A stretch of 64,000 nt of DNA from the NCBI RefSeq assembly GCF_965227725.1, contig NZ_CBDDGH010000003.1, positions 124,001-188,000 on the forward strand. Reading direction: 5' to 3'. The translations under genes were made by a program, and so were the position numbers. The notes beneath the pieces were generated by a model, which searched no databases, had not been told where the DNA came from, and saw only the letters and a program-made list of their open reading frames with translations. Shown one piece after another: positions 43,161 to 50,566 of this stretch (position 1 is its first letter; each line of letters starts with the position of its first letter). The stretch comes from Shimia sp965227725 (GTDB lineage: Bacteria > Pseudomonadota > Alphaproteobacteria > Rhodobacterales > Rhodobacteraceae).

Positions 43161-44563
43161 TGTTTCTCTCTGTCTTTGATATGTTCAAAGTGGGCGTTGG
43201 CCCCTCCTCCTCCCACACCATGGGCCCCATGGTTGCGGCCGCGCGCTTTCTTGATGTGCTGCGCGCCTCCCCCTTTGACGCCCACGGCCTGCGTGCAAGC
43301 CTGCACGGCTCTCTGGCCTTCACCGGCGTCGGCCACGCCACCGACCGCGCCACCATTCTGGGCCTCGCAGGCTTTCTGCCAGACAGCTATGACCACGAAA
43401 AAGCAGAAGCCACGCTGGAACAGATCCGCACCACCGGCCAGGTCCATCCCGAAGGCCTGCACCCGCTCGCCTTTGAGCCGCGCGAAGACCTCAAATTTGA
43501 CTTCGGCCCCAATCTGCCGGGCCACGCCAACGGCATGATCCTCATGGCCACCGATGCGCAGGGCGACGTGATCCTGCAGGAAACCTACTACTCCATTGGC
43601 GGCGGCTTTGTGCTGACAGAGGCGGAACTGGCCGAAAGCGGCAAAGCCACCGACGAAGGCGCACCAATCCCCTACCCGTTCAAATCCGCAGCCGAAATGC
43701 TGGAGATGGCCGAACACTCCGGCAAATCCATTGCCGAGATGAAGCGCTCCAATGAAATCGCACGCGGCTGCACCGAAAGCCTCGCCAAGGGCTGCGCCCG
43801 GATCTGGCAGGTCATGAACGACTGTATTGAGCGCGGCCTGACCACCGATGGCACCCTGCCCGGCGGGCTCAACGTGCGCCGCCGCGCCAAAGGCATCCAT
43901 GACGCGCTGCTGGCCGAACGCGGCATGAACCTCAACGCACCCCACACCATCAACGACTGGATGAGCGCCTATGCCATGGCGGTGAACGAAGAAAACGCCG
44001 CTGGCGGTCAGGTCGTGACCGCCCCCACCAATGGCGCGGCTGGTGTCATGCCTGCGGTGATCCGCTACTGGCTCGACCATGTGCCCGGCGCAAGCGCCAG
44101 CCGGGTCGACGAATTTCTGCTGACCGCCGCCGCCATCGGTGGGCTGGTGAAGTTCAACGCGTCCATTTCGGGTGCCGAGGCAGGCTGTCAGGCCGAAGTC
44201 GGCTCCGCATCCGCCATGGCCGCCGCGGGACTGTGCGCCGTGATGGGCGGCACGCCGGAACAGGTGGAAAACGCCGCCGAGATCGCGCTAGAGCACCACC
44301 TCGGCATGACCTGCGACCCGGTCAAAGGCCTGGTGCAGGTGCCCTGCATCGAACGCAACGGCCTTGGCGCGATCAAAGCTGTATCTGCCGCCTCCCTCGC
44401 CCTGCGCGGAGACGGCAAGCACTTTGTGCCGCTGGATTCCGTCATCGAAACCATGCGCCAGACCGGTGCCGACATGCACGAGAAAGTACAAAGAGACCTC
44501 TCTGGGTGGTCTGGCCGTCAACGTGCCAAACTGCTGACGCAGCACCAAACGGCCCGTTGTTGA
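43160..44563 (+). CDS. sdaA: L-serine ammonia-lyase (L-serine dehydratase)
   Basis: A 467-residue single-chain iron-sulfur L-serine dehydratase that converts serine to pyruvate and ammonia. The start is MFLSVFDMFKVGVGPSSSHT, with the GPSSSHTMGP block; the [4Fe-4S] ligands are the cysteines in EAGCQAEVGS, GMTCDPVKG and VPCIERNG. N-terminal beta and C-terminal alpha domains are fused, as in the E. coli enzyme. Its ATG overlaps the stop of the GST pseudogene (TAATG). A hairpin lies just after it. Confidence 0.95.
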   Translation: MFLSVFDMFKVGVGPSSSHTMGPMVAAARFLDVLRASPFDAHGLRASLHGSLAFTGVGHATDRATILGLAGFLPDSYDHEKAEATLEQIRTTGQVHPEGLHPLAFEPREDLKFDFGPNLPGHANGMILMATDAQGDVILQETYYSIGGGFVLTEAELAESGKATDEGAPIPYPFKSAAEMLEMAEHSGKSIAEMKRSNEIARGCTESLAKGCARIWQVMNDCIERGLTTDGTLPGGLNVRRRAKGIHDALLAERGMNLNAPHTINDWMSAYAMAVNEENAAGGQVVTAPTNGAAGVMPAVIRYWLDHVPGASASRVDEFLLTAAAIGGLVKFNASISGAEAGCQAEVGSASAMAAAGLCAVMGGTPEQVENAAEIALEHHLGMTCDPVKGLVQVPCIERNGLGAIKAVSAASLALRGDGKHFVPLDSVIETMRQTGADMHEKVQRDLSGWSGRQRAKLLTQHQTARC

Positions 44564-44585
44564 CAGACTAAACATCAGCTTACCG

Positions 44586-44608
44586 GCGGCGCCTCAGAGT
44601 GGCGCCGC
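44586..44608. terminator. Hairpin between sdaA and the lytic transglycosylase gene
   Basis: GCGGCGCC and GGCGCCGC form an 8-bp perfect stem with a seven-base loop; the plus strand continues TAAGGTTTTAC. It touches the stop codon of the minus-strand gene that ends at 44608. Confidence 0.65.
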
Positions 44609-45423
44609 TAAGGTTTTACAAAAACACACCCATCCGAAATCAACTCAGGCGGCGTGATGCACAACGCCCGCGCCACCTCAAAGGCCGCGAGCACTTTGGG
44701 CACATAGGCGCGCGTCTCGGGAAATGGCGGCACCCCGCCGTGGGTCGCGATGGAGTTTTCCCCCGCGTTATAGCCCGCCAGCACCAAAATCGGATCGCCT
44801 GAGAATTTCTCCATCAGAAAATCCAGATACCGAATGCCGCCGCCGATATTGTCCGCCCCGTCAAAGGCGTCCGCCACCTCAAAGCGCGCAGCGGTGTCCG
44901 GCATCAGCTGCATCAATCCTTGCGCCCCGGCCTTGCTGACCGCATCCGCCTGCCCCGCGCTCTCCACCGCAATCACCGCCAACACCAATGCGGGTGAAAC
45001 AGTGGTGCCGATTGAGGCGAGCAAAATATCGGTGCCGTGATTTGCCGTAATTGCTTGCAGCGTCGCCAACCGCGGCGTCGCCAACCGCCCACCTTCCGGC
45101 GGATTGGAAAGCCGCTGCAACGCAGGCTCCAACCGCCCGGGACCACTGGCGGTCACAGCCGGTGAAATATCCTGCCAAAACCACGCCATAGTCTGTGCCG
45201 CCGGTGCTGCGATCGGCGCGTCTCCCTCAGCCTTCTGAGCCGCAAGCGCCGGTTCTGCAGGCGTGATTTGAACGGTAATGCGCTTGCTCTGCCCCGGAGC
45301 TGGCGGCTTCACCCTTTTGGCAGAGAAATCAGGAAAGGGCTTGGGGGCCTCCGCCGCCAGACCGGTTGCAAATCCCACACAACACATCAGCGCGCAGCGC
45401 CTTACCCACCTAAAATCAACCAT
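44608..45423 (-). CDS. Lytic transglycosylase next to the Tad locus
   Basis: A 271-residue exported SLT-domain protein with a signal peptide (CALMCCVGFATGLAAEAP). The catalytic Glu is in LAVIAVESAGQADAV, followed by the substrate-site block KAGAQGLMQLMPDTAARF and later LAGYNAGENSI. It cuts peptidoglycan and, being divergent from the pilin genes, may open the wall for the pilus machine. An Ala/Pro-rich linker (residues 25-85) separates the signal from the domain. Confidence 0.92.
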   Translation of the reverse strand: MVDFRWVRRCALMCCVGFATGLAAEAPKPFPDFSAKRVKPPAPGQSKRITVQITPAEPALAAQKAEGDAPIAAPAAQTMAWFWQDISPAVTASGPGRLEPALQRLSNPPEGGRLATPRLATLQAITANHGTDILLASIGTTVSPALVLAVIAVESAGQADAVSKAGAQGLMQLMPDTAARFEVADAFDGADNIGGGIRYLDFLMEKFSGDPILVLAGYNAGENSIATHGGVPPFPETRAYVPKVLAAFEVARALCITPPELISDGCVFVKP

Positions 45424-45769
45424 TTATCAATCCTGCTCGGCGTATTTTTCTTCAGTCTCGCAAATTTCTCAGCTGCGGACCAGTTTTAGACAGCCGATTC
45501 CGCCCAAACCGACGCGGATTCGCGCCATCAACCAGCGAACCAAAGATTTATCCAAGCTGCTGGTTAATTTTTTTAACGTTTGAAAACATAAACTTAATTC
45601 TGAAAATTCAACATTTTCCAGATGATCCAAAATCGAGCCACTTGCGCCCAATTCCCGCCCCATTCGACGCGGATATTGCATCCATACCAAGTCGGGACGG
45701 CACAGGAGAGAGCTGCCACCATCCCCGACAAGGTGGCACAAATTCTTAGATCCTTTGGAGGGACACACC
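45424..45769. promoter_or_regulatory. Intergenic region with the flp promoter
   Basis: No gene is seen in these 346 bases. They separate the divergent transglycosylase and pilin genes and should hold both promoters. The left two thirds are AT-rich, with GTTAA-5 nt-TTAAC at 45563-45577. The last 110 bases are a probable untranslated leader of the first pilin mRNA, ending in TTTGGAGGG eight bases before the ATG. No clear sigma-54 site was found. Confidence 0.4.
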
Positions 45770-45982
45770 ATGATCAAGTTCATCAAGAACTTCCGCAAAG
45801 ACGAAGCTGGCGCAGTCACCGTAGACTGGGTTGTTCTGACCGCAGCCGTTGTTGGCCTCGCAGTTGCAGCATTCACTGCAATCGAAACCACCACTTCCGG
45901 TCTGACCACCGAAGCAGCCGCGGCACTGACCTCTGCTGACGCAACAACCAGCGCCATCGCAACAACCAGCAGCTCCAACTAA
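45770..45982 (+). CDS. flp: Flp-family type IVb pilin, copy 1
   Basis: A 70-residue prepilin. The leader MIKFIKNFRKDEAG is cut by the prepilin peptidase after Gly14, giving a mature chain starting AVTVDWVVLTAAVVGLAVAAF, a single hydrophobic helix for inner-membrane storage and fibre packing. Positions +5 and +6 are Asp and Trp rather than the classical Glu-Tyr of Flp. The rest is a Thr/Ala/Ser-rich tail (EAAAALTSADATTSAIATT). It differs from copies 2 and 3 by one residue (Ala for Thr near 62). It has a strong ribosome site, TTTGGAGGG. Confidence 0.92.
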   Translation: MIKFIKNFRKDEAGAVTVDWVVLTAAVVGLAVAAFTAIETTTSGLTTEAAAALTSADATTSAIATTSSSN

Positions 45983-45998
45983 TCCCTGAGAGCTTCTC

Positions 45999-46037
45999 AT
46001 AGGAGCAGGACAGTCTAAAAGGCCTCGCCCTGCTCTA
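45999..46037 (+). terminator. Intercistronic hairpin after pilin copy 1
   Basis: ATAGGAGCAGG pairs with CCTGCTCTAT (one bulge), with an 18-base loop, followed by TGCCCCCCC instead of a T-run. It is more likely an mRNA-stabilising or partial-termination element than a full terminator. The same element follows copy 2. Confidence 0.5.
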
Positions 46038-46065
46038 TTGCCCCCCCCTTTACTGGAGAAATCCC

Positions 46066-46278
46066 ATGATCAAGTTCATCAAAAACTTCCGCAAAGACGA
46101 AGCTGGCGCAGTCACCGTAGACTGGGTTGTTCTGACCGCAGCCGTTGTTGGCCTCGCAGTTGCAGCATTCACTGCAATCGAAACCACAACTTCCGGCCTG
46201 ACCACTGAAGCAGCCGCGGCACTGACCTCTGCTGACGCAACAACCAGCACCATCGCAACAACCAGCAGCTCCAACTAA
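46066..46278 (+). CDS. flp: Flp-family type IVb pilin, copy 2
   Basis: A 70-residue prepilin identical in protein sequence to copy 3 and one residue different from copy 1. Same cleavage site (Gly14-Ala15) and AVTVDW start of the mature chain. The ribosome site is CTGGAG in the spacer, different from the stronger leader of copy 1. Duplicated pilin genes raise dosage of the major subunit; which copy dominates cannot be told. Confidence 0.92.
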   Translation: MIKFIKNFRKDEAGAVTVDWVVLTAAVVGLAVAAFTAIETTTSGLTTEAAAALTSADATTSTIATTSSSN

Positions 46279-46294
46279 TACCTGAGAGCTTCTC

Positions 46295-46334
46295 ATAGGA
46301 GCAGGACAGCCTAAAAGGCCTCGCCCTGCTCTAT
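46295..46334 (+). terminator. Intercistronic hairpin after pilin copy 2
   Basis: The copy of the 45999 hairpin, with the same GAGCAGG/CCTGCTC stem and loop, followed by TGCCCCCC. It belongs to the duplicated unit. Confidence 0.5.
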
Positions 46335-46359
46335 TGCCCCCCTTTACTGGAGAAATCCC

Positions 46360-46572
46360 ATGATCAAGTTCATCAAAAACTTCCGCAAAGACGAAGCTGG
46401 CGCTGTCACCGTAGACTGGGTTGTTCTGACCGCTGCCGTTGTTGGCCTCGCAGTTGCGGCATTCACTGCAATCGAAACCACCACTTCCGGCCTGACCACC
46501 GAAGCAGCCGCGGCACTTACCTCTGCTGACGCAACAACCAGCACCATCGCAACAACCAGCAGCTCTAACTAA
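46360..46572 (+). CDS. flp: Flp-family type IVb pilin, copy 3
   Basis: A 70-residue prepilin with the same protein sequence as copy 2 and only scattered silent changes. The unit after it differs: instead of the GAGCAGG hairpin it is followed by a longer, stronger stem at 46589-46629, so the duplication ended here. Confidence 0.92.
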   Translation: MIKFIKNFRKDEAGAVTVDWVVLTAAVVGLAVAAFTAIETTTSGLTTEAAAALTSADATTSTIATTSSSN

Positions 46573-46588
46573 TTCTTGAAGAGCGCTC

Positions 46589-46629
46589 ATAGGCCGGGCG
46601 CACTGCGATAAGCGGGGCGCCCGGCCTAT
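46589..46629 (+). terminator. Strong hairpin after the pilin triplet
   Basis: A 13-bp perfect stem (ATAGGCCGGGCGC and GCGCCCGGCCTAT) with a 15-base loop, followed by CAATTTG. It lacks a clean T-run. It should reduce read-through into the fourth pilin and protect the upstream message from exonucleases. Confidence 0.6.
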
Positions 46630-46666
46630 CAATTTGATGACATCTCAACAGTCGGCGAGGAATTAA

Positions 46667-46867
46667 ATGATCCGTTCTATGAAGTCTTTTAAAAACGATG
46701 AAGCGGGCGCGGTCACAGTTGACTGGGTCGTTCTGACAGCAGGTATTATTGGACTTGCGATCGTTGTTTTTGCAGCCATTGAGTCTGCGGCGCGCGCGCC
46801 GGTAACAGCTGCAGCGGTGACCCTGAATGCCGCAGACGCGACCAGCGCGGCAGTACCAACACAGTAA
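46667..46867 (+). CDS. flp: Flp-family pilin paralogue, divergent copy 4
   Basis: A 66-residue prepilin. The leader MIRSMKSFKNDEAG and mature start AVTVDWVVLTAGIIGLAIVVF keep the same cleavage site, Asp+5 and Trp+6 as the triplet, but the helix and tail (ESAARAPVTAAAVTLNAADA) are clearly diverged. It may be a minor pilin or an alternative fibre subunit. It has its own ribosome site (GAGGAA) and is followed by a terminator before cpaB. Confidence 0.9.
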   Translation: MIRSMKSFKNDEAGAVTVDWVVLTAGIIGLAIVVFAAIESAARAPVTAAAVTLNAADATSAAVPTQ

Positions 46868-46899
46868 CACCGCGCATCTGGCACGCTTTTATGGCTGAG

Positions 46900-46931
46900 C
46901 AGGCGTCCAATTTGGTCGCCTGTTTGTTTTT
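46900..46931 (+). terminator. Terminator separating the pilin genes from cpaB
   Basis: CAGGCG and CGCCTG arms with an inner CCA/TGG pairing around one mismatch, followed by TTTGTTTTT. It ends the pilin transcript, so cpaB needs its own promoter in 46932-47079. Confidence 0.75.
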
Positions 46932-47079
46932 GCCAGTCAGCATCTTGCGCACTTCATCTAGAGACGTCACGAAACCTGTCCTTTGGCTCCCTGAATTCGC
47001 CACATTTGCCAAGCAATGTCATTCGTGAACCAGTCTGTGCGCCTTCTTTGCACAACGACACAAACACGAGGTGGGACCC

Positions 47080-47949
47080 ATGCGTGGTATCTTTGCAGCC
47101 GTGCTGCTTTTCGGTCTGGGGATCGCGGGATTCGCGGTCTACATGGCACAAAACTACATCAAGGAAATCGACAAGCAGGCCGAGCTGGCCCGCAAAAACG
47201 CGCCGCCAACCGTCGAGCTGGTGGATGGCTTTATTGTCGCGCGCCAAATGAAGTTTGGTGAGAAGCTTGCCCTCAAAGACGTGCGCCGCACCAAATGGCC
47301 CAAAGCCGCCATGCCAGAGGGCATGTTCACAAACGCCGATGAGATCTTCCCTGACGGCGACAACAAACAACGTGTTGTCCTGCGCACCATGGAGAAAGGC
47401 GAGGTCCTGATCGCGGCCAAGCTGACCGAACCGGGTCAGGAAGCCGGCATTCGCTCCCGTCTGAAAGAGGGCGAGCGCGCCTTCACCATCAAGGTCGACG
47501 TCACCAGCGGCGTGTCCGGGCTGCTGCGCCCAGGCGACCGCGTGGATGTTTACTGGACCGGCGGCGTCGAAAACGACATCTCTCGCCGTGGCGACTTCAC
47601 CAAACTCATCAAGCCTAATGTCAAACTGATCGCCGTGGATCAGTCCGTGAACGAAGAAATGGAAGGCGGCGGCATCGCCCGCACCGTGACCGTGGCCGTT
47701 GCCAGCGATCAAGTGCCTGCCCTGAACTTCGCGCAAAGCTCCGGCCGTCTGTCGCTCTCGCTTGTGGGCGCCGGGGATGACACGGTCGCCGAAGTGATCG
47801 AAGTCGACCAGAAACGCCTGCTGGGCATCGAAGATGCACCCGAACCGGAAGTGCGCGAGGTAGTTCAGGTGGAGCCGGAACGCGTGTGCTCCATCAAAAC
47901 GCGCAAGGGCGGGAATGTGTCCACCATCCCGATCCCCTGCACGAACTGA
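47080..47949 (+). CDS. cpaB: Tad pilus assembly protein CpaB/RcpC
   Basis: A 289-residue inner-membrane-anchored periplasmic protein (helix GIFAAVLLFGLGIAGFAVYM at the N-terminus). An SAF/beta-clip domain covers VDGFIVARQMKFGEKLALKD through VRRTKWPKAAMPEG, then the CpaB core GERAFTIKVDVTSGVSGLLR and PGDRVDVYWTG. Two late cysteines (ERVCSIKTR and PIPCTN) could form a disulfide. It stabilises or modulates the CpaC secretin. Start ATG 47080 has GAGGTGG seven bases upstream. A terminator follows directly. Confidence 0.92.
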   Translation: MRGIFAAVLLFGLGIAGFAVYMAQNYIKEIDKQAELARKNAPPTVELVDGFIVARQMKFGEKLALKDVRRTKWPKAAMPEGMFTNADEIFPDGDNKQRVVLRTMEKGEVLIAAKLTEPGQEAGIRSRLKEGERAFTIKVDVTSGVSGLLRPGDRVDVYWTGGVENDISRRGDFTKLIKPNVKLIAVDQSVNEEMEGGGIARTVTVAVASDQVPALNFAQSSGRLSLSLVGAGDDTVAEVIEVDQKRLLGIEDAPEPEVREVVQVEPERVCSIKTRKGGNVSTIPIPCTN

Positions 47950-47989
47950 ACCAGAAAAATCAGGCTGGCCAGCGGTTCCAGCCCAATTC

Positions 47990-48019
47990 AAAGGCGCCCC
48001 GGATCGCGGGCGCCTTTTT
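47990..48019 (+). terminator. Rho-independent terminator after cpaB
   Basis: A 10-bp perfect stem (AAAGGCGCCC and GGGCGCCTTT) followed by more T. It lies 41 bases after the cpaB stop and implies a separate promoter for cpaC. Confidence 0.9.
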
Positions 48020-48201
48020 CTTGTGTGGCCCTAGGCGACACACGTCTTACGGATGGAATGTGTCTGCCTGCACACAGCCCCACACATCAACAAGCCCGCC
48101 AAAGTCATTGATTCTTGCAATATTTACCAAACTGGCGCAGAGTGCTGCCAATTGTGGGCAAAAGACCCGCGAACTGAGGCGTGATCGAGAGGCAGGTCAC
48201 A

Positions 48202-49599
48202 ATGATTATGAGACGACTTATTGGCGCGACTCTTCTGGGCGTTGCCGTTGGGGTTATGCCGCTTATGGCGACCTCCACTGCTGCGGAAAGCCTTCGGGTG
48301 GTGCGCAGCGGCACAAACTCTTCACTTGGCGTACCGATGAACCGCGCCGTTGTGGTGGAAAGCGACGTTCCCTTTGCAGAGCTCTCAATTGCCAACCCGG
48401 CCATTGCAGATATCTCTTCTCTGTCGGACCGCACGATCTATGTGCTCGGCAAATCTCCGGGGATCACAACGCTCACCCTGCTTGATGCAACCGGCAGGCT
48501 GATCACCAATGTCGAGGTTCAGGTATCCCCTGACCTTAGCGAATTTAAAGAACGCCTGACCCAAATTCTCCCAGATGAGAAAATCGAAGTGCGCTCCGCC
48601 AATGATGGCATCGTCCTGTCGGGCACAGTCAGCTCTACGCAACGCCTTCAGCGTGCCCTGGATCTGGCAGAGCGTTATGCGCCAGAGCGTGTTTCAAACC
48701 TTTTGGTTGTTGGTGGCGTACAGCAGGTCTTGCTGAAAGTGCGGTTTGCCGAGATGCAGCGCAGTGTGTCCAAGGCTTTGGGCACCAGCCTTCAGATCTC
48801 CGGCTCAGGTGACATTATCGAAACCGGTCAATTCCTGTTGCCTCCTGCAGAAGGAGGAGGCGTCCAAGTTTCGACTGGCTCCACCGGCGCTGGCCTATTT
48901 AATCTGGACATCGGTGCATTCGAAGTGGGCGTATTGATTCAGGCCCTGGAGCGCAAAGGTCTGACACGCATGTTGGCAGAGCCCAACCTGTCAGCACTCT
49001 CAGGACAAGAGGCCAGCTTCCTTGCGGGCGGCGAATATCCCGTTCCCAGCCCCGGTGAAGACGGCGAAGTCAGCGTCGAATTCAAGCCGTTTGGCATCGA
49101 GTTGAACTTTATACCACGTGTGGTCGACGGCGATCTGATCAATCTGGAACTGGCAACAGCTGTCTCTGCTCTGGATACAGCAAACGGCATCGTGGCTGGC
49201 GGCCTTAACATCGCGGCCTTCACACGTCGCGAAGCCGCAACCACCGTTGAATTGCGCGACGGCGAAAGCTTTGCGATTGCGGGCCTGCTGGAAGACGATT
49301 TCCTGGACAACAATGCCCAGGTGCCTTGGCTCGGCGACATCCCAGTTCTGGGCACCCTGTTCCGCAGCGCCGACTATCAGCGGTCACAATCTGAACTGGT
49401 GATCATTGTAACGGCCCATCTGGTAACCCCCACCCGTGGCGAAGCGCTCGCGCTGCCCACAGATCGGATCAAGCCCCCCACAGAGCAGGAACTCTTCCTC
49501 TTTGGCCATGTGACCAGCAATACCAAGAAACAAACCGGTGCTGCAGGTGAAGTGGCCAAGCAGGATTTCAATGGCTCTTACGGCTACGTGATGGATTAA
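48202..49599 (+). CDS. cpaC: Tad pilus secretin CpaC/RcpA
   Basis: A 465-residue outer-membrane secretin. A signal peptide (LIGATLLGVAVGVMPLMATS) is followed by the N-terminal pilus/BON-like domain (ESLRVVRSG, VVVESDVPFAELSIANPAIA and DRTIYVLGKSPGITTLTLLD) and the secretin core with ALERKGLTRMLAEPNLSALS, GQEASFLAGGEYPVP and the terminal VPWLGDIPVLGTLFRS. It forms the ring through which the pilus passes. ATG 48202 is preferred; a GTG at 48181 is in frame. Confidence 0.94.
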   Translation: MIMRRLIGATLLGVAVGVMPLMATSTAAESLRVVRSGTNSSLGVPMNRAVVVESDVPFAELSIANPAIADISSLSDRTIYVLGKSPGITTLTLLDATGRLITNVEVQVSPDLSEFKERLTQILPDEKIEVRSANDGIVLSGTVSSTQRLQRALDLAERYAPERVSNLLVVGGVQQVLLKVRFAEMQRSVSKALGTSLQISGSGDIIETGQFLLPPAEGGGVQVSTGSTGAGLFNLDIGAFEVGVLIQALERKGLTRMLAEPNLSALSGQEASFLAGGEYPVPSPGEDGEVSVEFKPFGIELNFIPRVVDGDLINLELATAVSALDTANGIVAGGLNIAAFTRREAATTVELRDGESFAIAGLLEDDFLDNNAQVPWLGDIPVLGTLFRSADYQRSQSELVIIVTAHLVTPTRGEALALPTDRIKPPTEQELFLFGHVTSNTKKQTGAAGEVAKQDFNGSYGYVMD

Positions 49600-49613
49600 G
49601 GGAAGGACGCGAC

Positions 49614-50267
49614 ATGTTGAAGAAACTGGCAATCCTCACTCTTTTCCTCGCAGCCGCCTGTTCTGACGGCGACAACAGCGCCGTGCCGTCATGGTTCCGC
49701 GAAGCTGGTTCCGTCGTTGACAGCGGCACATTTGGCCAGGCCACCGTCAATAACCTTGGCATCCAGAATGGCGATCAAAGCTACGTCTTGAGCCTCGCCA
49801 ACCGTTTCGCTGAAGAAGTGCCGGATATGGTGAACTTCCGCTTTGACAGCGCCGAACTTGATGAACAGGCGCGCGCCATCCTGCGCCAGCAGGCGGTCTG
49901 GATCAAACAGTTCCCTGAAGTGCGCTTCAAAGTCTATGGCCACACAGATGCGGTGGGCTCTAGCGCTTACAACAAACAGCTCGGCCTGCGTCGCGCACGC
50001 GCCGTTGTGGCCTACCTCGGATCCCAGGGCATCGGCAGCGACCGGCTTGAAGCGGTTGTTTCTCTCGGGAAAACCCAACCTCTCGTCGTGAGCCAGGGCC
50101 GCGAACGCCAGAACCGCCGGACCGTGACCGAAGTCACAGGTTTTGTGGATCGCCACCCCACCGTGCTTGACGGAAAATATGCCCAAATTGTCTATCGCGA
50201 ATACGTGAACAGCGCCCTCCCGACGACGGCAATTTCCGGCCTCGCGGTTTCTGGCGGCGGCGAATAA
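49614..50267 (+). CDS. OmpA-family lipoprotein of the Tad locus
   Basis: A 217-residue lipoprotein with lipobox LFLAAACSD. The OmpA-like peptidoglycan-binding domain (about 70-175) has VNFRFDSAELDEQARAIL, VYGHTDAVGSSAYNKQLGLR and the terminal RQNRRTVTEV. It is 14 bases after cpaC and holds the place where many Tad loci have CpaD/RcpB, so it may act as the pilotin/anchor of the secretin. A terminator follows at 50307. Confidence 0.9.
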   Translation: MLKKLAILTLFLAAACSDGDNSAVPSWFREAGSVVDSGTFGQATVNNLGIQNGDQSYVLSLANRFAEEVPDMVNFRFDSAELDEQARAILRQQAVWIKQFPEVRFKVYGHTDAVGSSAYNKQLGLRRARAVVAYLGSQGIGSDRLEAVVSLGKTQPLVVSQGRERQNRRTVTEVTGFVDRHPTVLDGKYAQIVYREYVNSALPTTAISGLAVSGGGE

Positions 50268-50306
50268 CACAAAGAGCCCAAAGTCGCTCACAAAACAAAG
50301 AGTTAC

Positions 50307-50337
50307 ACAAAGCCGGCCCTTGGGTCGGCTTTGTTTT
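50307..50337 (+). terminator. Terminator after the OmpA lipoprotein gene
   Basis: ACAAAGCCG and CGGCTTTGT arms around a ten-base inner segment, followed by TTTTG. It ends the cpaC-ompA transcript; the following 229 bases before cpaE hold no gene and should contain a promoter. Confidence 0.8.
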
Positions 50338-50566
50338 GTTTGGGAAACGATCCCCGCCCCACCCGCTGATCGTCGCACAATTCCGCACAATTTCGGCTTT
50401 TTGGCCCCAATGTTGCCCCAGTTGAGGGGGATGTTCGTTCTTGAGGCAAAGTGCCCTTGCGAAGATTCGCGGCACTGGGGGCTTCCCTGAAGTCCAAACG
50501 CTGAACGAGGTGGGCACCTCTGCACAACATCACGCGCGTCAAGCGCAAGCGAACTAGAGGCTGAAT

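Larger units (their letters stand above)
45770..46572 (+). repeat. Tandem triplication of a ~295-bp flp pilin unit
   Basis: Three near-identical units start at 45770, 46066 and 46360 (spacing 296 and 294). Each holds a 70-codon pilin gene; units 1 and 2 also share the following ~80 bases with a hairpin and the next ribosome site. Third-position differences are few, so the copies are recent or kept alike by gene conversion. Confidence 0.95.

Noticed and set aside
45563..45577. TTAA...TTAAC before the pilin genes as a CtrA site
   Set aside because: The spacing is N5 instead of N7, so it does not fit the full CtrA consensus.
45731..45750. GTGGCACAAATTCTTAG as a sigma-54 promoter of the pilins
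   Set aside because: The -24 TGGCAC is present but the -12 TTGC is missing.
45770..46572. Repeat array as a CRISPR
   Set aside because: The repeat units are about 295 bases and code for pilins; there are no short repeats with unique spacers.
45469..46632. Repeated minus-strand frames opposite the pilin triplet
   Set aside because: They repeat only because the pilin genes repeat; no ribosome site or motif supports them.
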